This document shows positions 50,843 through 59,187 of a stretch of DNA of 64,000 nt, piece after piece (position 1 is the first letter of the stretch; each line of letters begins with the position of its first letter). The notes beneath the pieces are model-generated. The model searched no databases and was not told the origin of the DNA. It was given only the letters and a program-made list of their open reading frames with translations. Source of the DNA: Fundidesulfovibrio soli (lineage in GTDB: Bacteria > Desulfobacterota > Desulfovibrionia > Desulfovibrionales > Desulfovibrionaceae); contig NZ_JAKZKW010000001.1 of NCBI RefSeq assembly GCF_022808695.1, forward strand, positions 496,001 through 560,000, written 5' to 3'. The translations under genes and the position numbers were made by a program.

Positions 50843-51064
50843 ATGCCCTTGCCCTGCCTGAATTGCGCCCACGACTGCTGACGCGGCTTCCTGGAAGCGA
50901 GTTCGCTTCTGAAGTCGCTACCCAGCGGCGGCGCGATCGAGGTGGAGATCCGCCCGGAACAGCGCCGCAAGCTCGACCTGGTGGCGGCCCATCGCAAGGC
51001 GGACGTGGAGTCCGTGCGCGAGGCCGAGGAGGGCCTGTGCGTGGCCGTGGTCAGGAAGCGCTGA
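50843..51064 (+). CDS. Probable TusA/SirA-like selenoprotein read through an in-frame TGA (Sec13)
   Basis: A 73-residue small protein if TGA 50879-50881 encodes selenocysteine. N-terminal: MPLPCLNCAHDC, then Sec, then RGFLEASSLLKSLPSGG, AIEVEI, and a C-terminal half ending GLCVAVVRKR. The spacing from Cys12 to the LP at 26-27 equals that from the catalytic Cys to the LP of TusA (CPxP...LP), so Cys12 sits on the TusA cysteine and Sec13 on its proline. GGAGG at 50831-50835 lies 7 nt before the ATG, which otherwise would make a useless 12-mer. The stop is 1 nt before mqnB. A SECIS-like hairpin starts 2 nt after the TGA. TusA proteins move sulfur or selenium; a Cys-Sec redox or persulfide role is inference. 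The alternative is a gene killed by one mutation. Confidence 0.72.
50883..50918 (+). promoter_or_regulatory. Candidate bacterial SECIS hairpin
   Basis: GCGGCTTC (50883-50890) pairs with GAAGTCGC (50911-50918), 8 bp with one G-U. Bulge CTG opposite T. GAAGCG (50894-50899) pairs with CGCTTC (50904-50909), closing the loop AGTT (50900-50903). The loop begins 18 nt after the TGA, as in E. coli fdhF, and has G and U at the same two loop positions. The bulged U is three positions earlier than in E. coli. Confidence 0.72.
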
Positions 51065-51065
51065 G

Positions 51066-51800
51066 ATGACGCTGGCCCTGGCGGCGGCCACCCCGGGCGA
51101 GCTGCGCCACGCCCTGGCCAAAATAGCGCCGGAGCTGGCCGGGCCGGAGTGGGCTGGACTGATCCCCGCGCGGGGCGCGGTCCAGGCGGAGATTCGCGGG
51201 CGTGACGTCCTGCTGCTGGTCACGGGCGTAGGCCCCCTGTCGGCGGCCCTGGAGGCGGCCACGGCCCTTGAGCGCTACCGGGTGACGGGGATGCTCAACC
51301 TGGGTGTCGCCGGCAGCTTCGATACGGCCAAGGCCCCCCTGTGCGCCCCGGTTGCCGCCAGCGAAGAGGTCTGCGCCGATTTCGGCGTGGCCGGGCGGGA
51401 CGGCCTTGCCGACGCCTCCGGCTTCCCCTTTCCGCAATGGGAGGGCGTGGGCGGGAAGATTTTCGACCGGCTTCGCCTGGACCCGGACGAAGCCGCCAAG
51501 GCCCTGGGGCTCGCCCTGCCTCCGGGCTGGACGCGCGCCCCGGCGCTGACCTCCGGGGTTGTCACGGGCGGGGCGGAGCGTGCCGCTGCCCTGGCCGCCA
51601 GGCACGCAACGCTCACCGAGAGCATGGAGGGGTTCGCCCTCGCCCTGGCCTGCAAGGCGCGGGGCTTGCCTTTTTTGGAAGTTCGGACCATCTCCAACGC
51701 TGTCGGAGAACGCGACCTCAAGCAGTGGAAGCTCGCCCTGGCCCTCGCCGGGCTGGGAGACGTACTGGCCGGGCTCATGCCCGAGCCGGGTGTCGGGTAA
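51066..51800 (+). CDS. mqnB: Futalosine hydrolase MqnB
   Basis: A 244-residue nucleosidase-fold enzyme removing hypoxanthine from futalosine in the futalosine route to menaquinone. It resembles MTAN/futalosine hydrolases: LLLVTGVGPLSAALEAA near residue 50, LNLGVAGSF, and SMEGFALALACKARGLPFLEVRTISN towards the end (catalytic SMEG and RTISN). Start ATG 51066 is 1 nt after the preceding stop. It is linked with ubiE/menG and a polyprenyl synthase. mqnA, C and D are outside the window. Confidence 0.88.
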   Translation: MTLALAAATPGELRHALAKIAPELAGPEWAGLIPARGAVQAEIRGRDVLLLVTGVGPLSAALEAATALERYRVTGMLNLGVAGSFDTAKAPLCAPVAASEEVCADFGVAGRDGLADASGFPFPQWEGVGGKIFDRLRLDPDEAAKALGLALPPGWTRAPALTSGVVTGGAERAAALAARHATLTESMEGFALALACKARGLPFLEVRTISNAVGERDLKQWKLALALAGLGDVLAGLMPEPGVG

Positions 51801-51831
51801 ACCGGGTCATGCCCGCCAACACAAGATTGCA

Positions 51832-52800
51832 ATGAACACATTCGCCTCATACCTGGCCGGGGAGCTTCCGAAGATCGAAACGTGCCTGCGCAGCCACGTG
51901 AGCACGCTCAATCCCTACGTCAGGCCCATGGCCGAGCATGTGCTCCAGGCCGGCGGCAAGCGGCTGCGCCCCGTGCTCACGCTGCTGTGCGCCCGCGCCC
52001 TGGGCTACTCCGGGGGCGACCCCTACCCCCTGGCCTGCTCGCTGGAGGTGCTGCACTCGGCCACGCTGCTGCACGACGACGTGCTCGACGGCTCGGAGCT
52101 GCGCCGGGGCAGGCCCGCCGCGCACACGCTCTTCGGCGTGGGGCAGTCCATCCTGGCGGGCGACGCGCTGCTGGCCCTGGCCAACGTCATGATCGCCTCC
52201 TACAACGTCCCGCCGCTCATGGTCTGCCTTTCCCAGGCCATCCTGAACACCGCCAGCGGCGAAGTGCAGGAGATCGCCCGCGTGCGCGACGTGACCATGG
52301 ACATGCAGGGCTACCTGGACATCATCACCGGCAAGACCGCCTGCCTGATCCAGTCCGCCTGCGAGGCGGGGGCGTTGCTGGCAGGGGCCGCGCCGGAACT
52401 GGTCAAGGCCGCGGCGGATTTCGGCATGAACATCGGCATCGCCTTCCAGTTGGTGGACGACGCCCTGGACTACTCCTCTCCCAAGGAAGTCTCCGGCAAG
52501 CCCAAGGGCGCGGATATTCGCGAAGGCAAGCTCACGCTGCCGCTGATCTTCTATCTCGAATCCCTCGACCCCGCCGGGCGCGAGCGCTTTACAAAAGCCT
52601 TCAAAGAGAACACATTGCAGGAGAGTGAGCTGGAATCCACCCTCGTAGCGATCAACGCAGGAGGCTTTGTGGAACGCACGCGCGACATGGCCGCCTCCTA
52701 CATCAAGGACGCCGGGCGGTGTTTGGCGGTCTTCCCCGCCACCCCGGAAACCACGCTGCTATATGCCGCCTTGGAGGGCATGGCCAAGCGCGACAAGTAA
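51832..52800 (+). CDS. Polyprenyl (octaprenyl/heptaprenyl) diphosphate synthase
   Basis: A 322-residue trans-prenyltransferase building the side chain of menaquinone. It has GGKRLRPVL, the first Asp-rich motif LLHDDVLDGSELRRG (DDxxD), ITGKTACLI and the second motif FQLVDDALDY (DDxxD). The residues before the first motif (LHSATLLH) favour a long-chain synthase. ATG 51832 lies 31 nt after mqnB. It completes a menaquinone-linked operon. Confidence 0.92.
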   Translation: MNTFASYLAGELPKIETCLRSHVSTLNPYVRPMAEHVLQAGGKRLRPVLTLLCARALGYSGGDPYPLACSLEVLHSATLLHDDVLDGSELRRGRPAAHTLFGVGQSILAGDALLALANVMIASYNVPPLMVCLSQAILNTASGEVQEIARVRDVTMDMQGYLDIITGKTACLIQSACEAGALLAGAAPELVKAAADFGMNIGIAFQLVDDALDYSSPKEVSGKPKGADIREGKLTLPLIFYLESLDPAGRERFTKAFKENTLQESELESTLVAINAGGFVERTRDMAASYIKDAGRCLAVFPATPETTLLYAALEGMAKRDK

Positions 52801-52809
52801 GACCGCCAC

Positions 52810-55296
52810 ATGACCAGCAGCACCATCGCCACTCTTCGGGAATGCATGCGGCTCACCTTCCCCCCGGTGATGCTGCAGCTATTGGAAGAGGCGGTGAAGG
52901 CGACCCCCGATTTCGACGTCCTGGCCAGGATCATGGCCCTGGACCCCGTGCTCACGGCCACGGTGCTCACCCTGGCCAATTCCCCCTACTACGGCTCCGC
53001 CCAGAAAGTGACCGACCTGCAGCGGGCGGCCACCATCCTGGGCACGCGCGAGATCCTCAAGATCGCCCTCTCCGTCACCTACCAGAAGCACCTGAGCGTG
53101 GCCCTGACGGATCGAGGCATCGATTTCTACGCCAACTGGCGCATCATCATCTGGGCGGCCATCGCCGCGGAGCTGCTGGCGGAACGCCTCTGCCCCGAAA
53201 CGGCGGACCAGGTCTATCTGTCGGCCCTGCTCAAGGACATCTCCCTGCTGCTGATGGCCTGCCACGAGCCGGAGCACCTGGCCAAGGAGGACAACGGCCC
53301 GCCCCTGACCGCCCTCGCACACGGCCAGTTGGAGAGAGAGCGCGAGCGCTGGCTGGCCGACCATTGTCTGCTCACCACCCAGCTGCTGCAGGAATGGAAC
53401 ATCCCCCTGCACGACCCGAAGTGCATCGAGCACCACCACGACCTGGAAGGCATCGACTCCCACTCCGTCCCCACCCAGTGCATCATCCTGGCCACCCGCT
53501 GGGCCGAACTGGAGATCGGAGCCCATCACCCCCCGGCGGAGGTCGTCCATTTCAGAAGCTTCCTGTTGCGCCGCCTCGGGCTCACCCGGGAGGAGCTGGA
53601 CGAAATCCATTCCCGCTGCATCCAGCGCTTCCAAACCGTGCTCTCCACCCTGGGCATAGACGAATCCCCCCCGGACGAACGCTACTACCAGCACGGCATC
53701 CGGCAGATGCAGGAGTTCCACTTCCTGGCTTCCGAGATCGCCACGGCCGCCGGAGGCAAGCTGGACGCCGCCAGGATCATCGGCAGGCACCTCAAGTGGG
53801 AATGGGGCGTGGACGAGTGGGAACTGGCCCTGGGTGTGCCCGAGTACCGCGACTGGGACCTGTTCAGGGCCTCCAGGTCCAATGGGGTGGTCTGCGCGCA
53901 GCAGGGCGAGAGCTTCGAGGAGCTGGGCTGGACCCTGAGCCACGGCGCGCATTTCCCCATCGTCGCGCGAGGCGTCCACCTGGGCGAGTTGCGCCTCTCC
54001 AAAAGGGGCCTGCGCGGCGACGTGCTCAAGGAGGTGGGGCTCTACGTCTCCTTCGCCAGCCAGAATTACGAGCAGTACGCCCTGCGCCAGACCGTGCTGG
54101 AGCTCAAGGCCCACACGCTGGATCAGCTCCCCGTGGGCGTGGCCCGTCTCTCCCCCAAGGGCGCCATCATGGAGATCAACAACCGCCTGCGGGACTTCCT
54201 GGCGGTCCCCGGAGTGGAGCGCGGGGCGGACCTCTGGACCTCGCTTGGCGAGGGCAAGGGCTTCGCGCGCGACGGTCAATGGGACAACTTCCTCAAGGAC
54301 GCTTCCGCGCGCTCCCTGCACAAAATTTTCTGCCTCTGGCAGGGCGAGCACCAGGCCCACGACTCCTGCGTGTACCTTGCGGCCGAGAAACGCACCTGGC
54401 AGGGCCGCGAGGAGATACTGCTCTTCCTGGAGGACGTCTCCCTCGTCTCCGGCTGGGAGTTCAAGGCCCTCAAACAGGGGGAATTCCTCGAAAAGCTCGT
54501 GGGCTCCATGCGCGACACGGTGTTCACCATCGACGTCACCGGGCGCATCACCTTCGCCTCTCCCCGCGCCATCGACCTGCTGGGGCGCAACCTCTTCGAC
54601 TGCTCCTCCCCTACCCATTCCTTCCAGGGCGAGTGGGGGCCGCAGATGCTTGCCGGAGCACCCGCCCCGGTGGAGACGGTGCTGCCCTCCCTGGGGGCCG
54701 CCGGGCGCACGCTGGAGCTGGTCTTCTCCCCCCTGCCCAGCGCCTCTGGCGGCATGCGCCAGTGGCTCGTGGTGGGGCGCGACATCACCGCCGTGCGCCG
54801 CCTGGAGGAGAAGCTCAAACGCATGGCCCTGTTCGACGGCCTCACCGGGCTTCTGAACCACTACCAGTTCCACGTGGTGCTGGAGCGGGAGGTCAACCGC
54901 TCGCGCCGCACCGGGCGCCCCCTGGGCCTGTTCTTCTTCGACCTGGACAACTTCAAGACCGTCAACGACAATCTGGGCCACCAGGCCGGGGACGAGGTGC
55001 TGCGCACCGTGTCGCGCATCCTCAAGGCCCGCCTGCGCAAAGGCATGGACTACCCCTGCCGCTACGGCGGGGACGAATTCGCGGTGGTCGTCACCGAGAT
55101 CGAGCCGAGCCAGCTCGAACACCTGGCCGGACGCGTGCTCGAGGCGGTCCAGGAGGAGTTCAAGGGCGTGCTGGGCCTTTCCGTCGGCATGGCCATGCTC
55201 CAGGAAGACGAGTTGCCCTCCTCCCTGCTGCGCAGGGCGGACCAGGCTTCTTATCAAGCTAAGAACCAGGGGGGCCACCGCTTCCTCTGGGCCTGA
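52810..55296 (+). CDS. HDOD-PAS-GGDEF signalling protein (probable diguanylate cyclase)
   Basis: An 828-residue cytoplasmic protein. The N-terminal about 15-215 is an HDOD domain (LTATVLTLANSPYYG, ATILGTREILKIAL). A middle part, about 300-440, is GAF-like, then a PAS-like domain near 565-640 (TVFTIDVTGRITFASPRA), and a GGDEF domain from about 670 with YGGDEFAVV (GGDEF at 753-757) and FFDLDNFKTVNDNLGHQAGD. The active motif is intact, so it should make cyclic di-GMP; the RxxD inhibitory site reads KxxD. No EAL domain. It starts 9 nt after the polyprenyl synthase. Confidence 0.88.
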   Translation: MTSSTIATLRECMRLTFPPVMLQLLEEAVKATPDFDVLARIMALDPVLTATVLTLANSPYYGSAQKVTDLQRAATILGTREILKIALSVTYQKHLSVALTDRGIDFYANWRIIIWAAIAAELLAERLCPETADQVYLSALLKDISLLLMACHEPEHLAKEDNGPPLTALAHGQLERERERWLADHCLLTTQLLQEWNIPLHDPKCIEHHHDLEGIDSHSVPTQCIILATRWAELEIGAHHPPAEVVHFRSFLLRRLGLTREELDEIHSRCIQRFQTVLSTLGIDESPPDERYYQHGIRQMQEFHFLASEIATAAGGKLDAARIIGRHLKWEWGVDEWELALGVPEYRDWDLFRASRSNGVVCAQQGESFEELGWTLSHGAHFPIVARGVHLGELRLSKRGLRGDVLKEVGLYVSFASQNYEQYALRQTVLELKAHTLDQLPVGVARLSPKGAIMEINNRLRDFLAVPGVERGADLWTSLGEGKGFARDGQWDNFLKDASARSLHKIFCLWQGEHQAHDSCVYLAAEKRTWQGREEILLFLEDVSLVSGWEFKALKQGEFLEKLVGSMRDTVFTIDVTGRITFASPRAIDLLGRNLFDCSSPTHSFQGEWGPQMLAGAPAPVETVLPSLGAAGRTLELVFSPLPSASGGMRQWLVVGRDITAVRRLEEKLKRMALFDGLTGLLNHYQFHVVLEREVNRSRRTGRPLGLFFFDLDNFKTVNDNLGHQAGDEVLRTVSRILKARLRKGMDYPCRYGGDEFAVVVTEIEPSQLEHLAGRVLEAVQEEFKGVLGLSVGMAMLQEDELPSSLLRRADQASYQAKNQGGHRFLWA

Positions 55297-55377
55297 ACAT
55301 TGGCGATACGTACCGCCGGTCGGCCCTCGGGCCTGTCCGGCGTGAAACTCCCTACACTTACTGACGAGGAAATCCGC

Positions 55378-58365
55378 ATGCTCTTTCGGGTGGAAGTAGC
55401 TCCCAAGCCACACGTTCTCGACGTTCCCGGACGCCGCGCCGCGATGAGGATCACGCATGAACTGGGCGTGGAGGTCGACGGCGCCGCCGTGGTGAAAACC
55501 TACACCGTGGCCGGGCTGGACAGGCAGGAGATCGACCGGGTCATCGAGGCGGCCGCCCTGCACGACCCCGTGTCCCACGTGGCGTCGATCACGCCGCTGG
55601 CCCAAGGTTTCGACTGGATCATCGAGGTGGGCCTGCGCCCCGGCGTCACCGACAACGAAGGCCGCACCGCCAAGGAGACCCTGGCCCTGGTGCTCGGGCT
55701 GGACAAGGCCCGCGTCCGCTCCCTGGCCGTGTACACCTCCAGCCAGTACGCCCTCTCCGGCAAGCTGGACCTCGCGCAGGTGGAGCACATCGCCAAGGAC
55801 CACCTCTGCAACGAACTGATCCAGCGCTACGAGGTCAAGTCCGCCGCGCAGTGGGCCGAGAAGGCCGGCTTCGAGCCCCGCGCCGCCCAGGTGACCGGCC
55901 GCGCCAGCGACGAGGTGCTCACCATCGACCTCGCCGCCATGAGCGACGACGAGCTGATGGCCTTCAGCCGCGACAACGTGCTGGCCCTCTCCCTGGAGGA
56001 GATGCTGGCCATCCGCGACCACTACTCCGCCCCCGGGGTGGCCGAACGCCGCAAGGCTGCCGGGCTCCCGGCCCAGCCCACCGACGCGGAGCTTGAGGTG
56101 CTGGCCCAGACCTGGTCCGAGCACTGCAAGCATAAGATCTTCTCCGCCGACATCGACTACGAGAACGCCGAGACCGGCACGCGCCAGAGCATCCAGAGCC
56201 TCTACAAGACCTATATCCAGGGTTCCACCGCGGCCATCCGCAAATCCATGGGCGCGGGAGACATCTGCCTCTCGGTCTTCAAGGACAACGCGGGCGTGAT
56301 CCGCTTCACCGACGAGCACCACCTCTGCGTCAAGGTGGAGACGCACAACTCACCCTCCGCGCTGGACCCCTACGGCGGCGCGCTCACCGGCATCGTGGGC
56401 GTCAACCGCGACCCCATGGGCACCGGCATGGGCGCGAACCTGCTCTGCAACACGGACGTGTTCTGCTTCGCCTCCCCCTTCCACGACGAGCCCCTGCCCC
56501 CGCGCCTGCTGCACCCGCGCCGCGTGATGGAAGGCGTGCGCGAGGGCGTGGAGCACGGCGGCAACAAGTCCGGCATCCCCACGGTGAACGGCTCGGTGGT
56601 GTTCCACGAGCGTTTCCTGGGCAAGCCCCTGGTGTTCTGCGGCACCGTGGGCATCATGCCCGCCGAGGTGGGCGGCAAGCCCAGCTTCGAGAAGCGCGCC
56701 CTGCCCGGCGACCGCATCGTCATGACCGGCGGGCGCATCGGCAAGGACGGCATCCACGGGGCCACCTTCTCCTCCGAGGAGCTGCACGAAGGCTCCCCGG
56801 CCACCGCGGTGCAGATCGGCGACCCCATCACCCAGCGCAAGATGTACGACTTCCTCATGCGCGCCAGGGATCTGGGCCTCTACCACGCCATCACGGACAA
56901 CGGCGCGGGCGGCCTGTCCTCCTCCGTGGGCGAGATGGCCCAGGACAGCGGCGGCGCGGAGCTCGACCTCTCCAAGGCCCCGCTCAAGTACGACGGCCTG
57001 CGCCCCTGGGAGATACTGCTCTCCGAGGCCCAGGAGCGCATGACAGTGGCCGTCGGCCCGGACCAGTTCGAAAGCTTCATGGCCCTGGCCGCAGAGATGG
57101 ACGTCGAAGCCACCGACCTGGGCCGCTTCACGGACTCCGGCACCCTGAGCGTGAGCTATGGCCAGAAGCCCGTGGCCATGCTGGACATGGACTTCCTGCA
57201 CGGCGGCACCCCCAGGATGCGTCTGGAGGCCCGCTGGGAGCGCCCGGAAGCCATCTGCCAGCCCCAGCCCGCCGTTGAGGACCAGGCCGGCCTGCTCATG
57301 AGCATGCTGGGCCGCCTGAACATCTGCAGCAAGGAGTACATGATCCGCCAGTACGACCACGAGGTCAAAGGCGCCAGCGTGGTCAAGCCCCTGGTGGGCG
57401 TGAAGCGCGACGGCCCGGCGGACGCGGCCGTGATGCGCCCGGTGCTCGCCCGCAAGGAGGCCCTGGTGCTCTCCCACGGCATCTGCCCCAAGTACTCCGA
57501 CCTGGACGCCTACTGGATGATGGCCGGAGCCATCGACGAGGCCGTGCGCAACGCCGTGGCCACCGGCGCCGACCTGGCCCACATGGCCGGTGTGGACAAC
57601 TTCTGCTGGTGCGACCCGGTGCAGTCCGCCAAGACGCCCGACGGCCGCTACAAGCTTGCCCAGCTGGTGCGCGCCAACCAGGCCCTGGCCCACTTCTGCC
57701 AAGCCTACGGCGTGCCCTGCGTCTCCGGCAAGGACTCCATGAAGAACGACTACACCGGCGGCGGGTCCAAGATCTCCATCCCGCCCACGGTGCTCTTCAC
57801 GGTGCTCTCCGTGATACCCGACGCGGCCCAGACCATGACCTCCGACCTCAAGCAGGCCGGGGACGTGCTCTATATGCTGGGCCTGACCCGCCCCGAGCTT
57901 GGCGGATCCGAACTGGCGGAAGAGCTGGGCTTCACCGACTGCCGCGTGCCCCAGGTGGACGCCCTCTCGGCCAAGGCCCGCTACCGCAACCTGCGCCGGG
58001 CCATCAAAGGCCGGGTCGTCAACGCCTGCCACGACTGCTCCGACGGCGGCCTGGCCGTGGCCCTGGCGGAAATGTGCATCGGCGGCCGCTTGGGCGCGGA
58101 CGTGGACCTGCTGCGCGTGCCCGCCAGCCAGGACTGCGCCACCCCCTTGGAGGTGCTCTACTCCGAGAGCCACTCCCGCTTCGTGGTCAGCGTGCCCTCC
58201 GGCAACGTGCCCAGCTTCGAGAAGCTCTTCGCCGGGCAGTGGATCGCCCCCATCGGACGCGTCACGGACGATGGAACGCTCACCATCCGCAACGGTGGAG
58301 CCGCCTTGTTGCGCTGCGGCGTGGATGACCTGGCCCAGGCATTCAAGGCCACACTGGACTGGTAG
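55378..58365 (+). CDS. purL: Phosphoribosylformylglycinamidine synthase, PurL with PurS-like N-terminus
   Basis: A 995-residue enzyme converting FGAR to FGAM in purine synthesis. The N-terminal about 190 residues carry PurS-like sequence (FRVEVAPKPHVLDVPG, GVTDNEGRTAKETL), followed by PurL: TWSEHCKHKIFSA, HNSPSALDPYGGA, TDNGAGGLSSSVGEMA, GKDSMKN and ACHDCSDGGLAVALAEM. The glutaminase domain (PurQ) is missing, so it needs a separate subunit. ATG 55378 has GAGGA upstream; an ATG earlier at 55300 has no such site. A terminator follows. Confidence 0.93.
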   Translation: MLFRVEVAPKPHVLDVPGRRAAMRITHELGVEVDGAAVVKTYTVAGLDRQEIDRVIEAAALHDPVSHVASITPLAQGFDWIIEVGLRPGVTDNEGRTAKETLALVLGLDKARVRSLAVYTSSQYALSGKLDLAQVEHIAKDHLCNELIQRYEVKSAAQWAEKAGFEPRAAQVTGRASDEVLTIDLAAMSDDELMAFSRDNVLALSLEEMLAIRDHYSAPGVAERRKAAGLPAQPTDAELEVLAQTWSEHCKHKIFSADIDYENAETGTRQSIQSLYKTYIQGSTAAIRKSMGAGDICLSVFKDNAGVIRFTDEHHLCVKVETHNSPSALDPYGGALTGIVGVNRDPMGTGMGANLLCNTDVFCFASPFHDEPLPPRLLHPRRVMEGVREGVEHGGNKSGIPTVNGSVVFHERFLGKPLVFCGTVGIMPAEVGGKPSFEKRALPGDRIVMTGGRIGKDGIHGATFSSEELHEGSPATAVQIGDPITQRKMYDFLMRARDLGLYHAITDNGAGGLSSSVGEMAQDSGGAELDLSKAPLKYDGLRPWEILLSEAQERMTVAVGPDQFESFMALAAEMDVEATDLGRFTDSGTLSVSYGQKPVAMLDMDFLHGGTPRMRLEARWERPEAICQPQPAVEDQAGLLMSMLGRLNICSKEYMIRQYDHEVKGASVVKPLVGVKRDGPADAAVMRPVLARKEALVLSHGICPKYSDLDAYWMMAGAIDEAVRNAVATGADLAHMAGVDNFCWCDPVQSAKTPDGRYKLAQLVRANQALAHFCQAYGVPCVSGKDSMKNDYTGGGSKISIPPTVLFTVLSVIPDAAQTMTSDLKQAGDVLYMLGLTRPELGGSELAEELGFTDCRVPQVDALSAKARYRNLRRAIKGRVVNACHDCSDGGLAVALAEMCIGGRLGADVDLLRVPASQDCATPLEVLYSESHSRFVVSVPSGNVPSFEKLFAGQWIAPIGRVTDDGTLTIRNGGAALLRCGVDDLAQAFKATLDW

Positions 58366-58388
58366 AACAACTATAGGATGTGACAATT

Positions 58389-58418
58389 GAGCCCCGTCCG
58401 CCTGCGGGCGGGGCTTTT
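58389..58418 (+). terminator. Rho-independent terminator after purL
   Basis: AGCCCCGTCCGC pairs with GCGGGCGGGGCT (one G-U), then TTTTG. Confidence 0.9.
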
Positions 58419-58715
58419 TGATTTGTAAGGCGCAAATCTCCTTCAAGCATCGCTGTTTTAGGCATTTAGTATTGCAAATTCCTAATCCATAGCGTAGCGT
58501 AATATCGCTTGCAGAATCCTTATTAGTGTAGCTGTACTCGACAACTCTGCCGTACAGCGCCAAGGACGGGCGTATTGTCCTGGCGGACCTCCGTGGGCCG
58601 TTGCTTTCATCAGTTACGCACCTTCCTTGCCTTGGATTGCGGCTGCAAGCCCTTGGCCGCATCATTCGGCCAGGCGCCTGATCTGTTGCAACCAGAACCC
58701 GCAGGGAGGGGCCGT
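58419..58715. other. Comparatively AT-rich upstream region of the cytochrome-chemoreceptor operon
   Basis: About 300 nt without a gene. GCTGTAC at 58531-58537 and GTACAGC at 58552-58558 form a perfect inverted repeat with a 14-nt spacer, a possible operator. Candidate promoter boxes are weak. An open frame through this stretch joins the cytochrome gene but lacks a start signal before 58716. Confidence 0.45.
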
Positions 58716-59174
58716 ATGCGCCGGGCAGCCGTATTGTTAGCCGTTGGTGTATGCTTTGTGCCGTTGTTGGCAGTGTCGAACGCATTGTCCGCAGGGTACA
58801 CCGGATCCAAAGCCTGCGCTGAATGCCATCAGAAAGAATTCGAATCCTACTCCAAGTCGGCCAAGAAGGCCCACTCCTTCCAATCCATCCAGATCATGGC
58901 CTCGAAGCTCACCCCGGCCGAGCTTCAAGAGTGCTACGGCTGCCATACCACCGGTTACGGACAGCCGGGCGGTTTCATCAGCATGGAAAAGACGCCCCAA
59001 CTCGCCAACGCCGGGTGCGAGGTCTGCCACGGGCCGGGCGAAGCCCATGCCCAGTCCGGCGACAAGTCCCTCATCAAGACCTCGCTCTCCGTCGAGCAAT
59101 GCCAGGCCTGCCATAACGAACAGCGTGTGAAATCCTTTGGTTTCAAGCCGATGCTGTACGGCGGCGCACACTAG
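58716..59174 (+). CDS. Periplasmic tetrahaem cytochrome c
   Basis: A 152-residue exported protein: signal peptide at residues 1-26 (ending NALSA), then four CxxCH haem sites: CAECH, CYGCH, CEVCH and CQACH. The order and the GPGEAH sequence after the third site resemble the cytochrome c554/multihaem cytochrome family used in periplasmic electron transfer. ATG 58716 is preceded by GGGAGG. The chemoreceptor gene starts 13 nt after the stop, with its ribosome-binding site abutting this stop, so the two are co-transcribed; the cytochrome may pass redox information to the receptor, which is inference. Confidence 0.88.
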   Translation: MRRAAVLLAVGVCFVPLLAVSNALSAGYTGSKACAECHQKEFESYSKSAKKAHSFQSIQIMASKLTPAELQECYGCHTTGYGQPGGFISMEKTPQLANAGCEVCHGPGEAHAQSGDKSLIKTSLSVEQCQACHNEQRVKSFGFKPMLYGGAH

Positions 59175-59187
59175 GGAGGAAACGGCT

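Noticed and set aside
50863-51069. A separate 68-codon open frame in another phase over the selenoprotein gene
   Set aside because: It has no ribosome-binding site, runs over the mqnB start, and its Gly/Arg-rich product looks like a GC artefact. The frame from 50843 has the start signal, spacing and domain features.
52879-56346. A 1155-codon open frame on the minus strand
   Set aside because: It lies antisense to the HDOD-GGDEF and purL genes, is rich in Gly, His, Val and Gln as expected from GC-rich antisense codons, and shows no domain. The same applies to the other long antisense frames (for example 447-1382, 14364-15923, 56350-58785).
58716-59174. The cytochrome as cytochrome c3
   Set aside because: Only four haem motifs but no paired CxxxxCH sites and a different His pattern; the sequence is closer to c554-type multihaem proteins.
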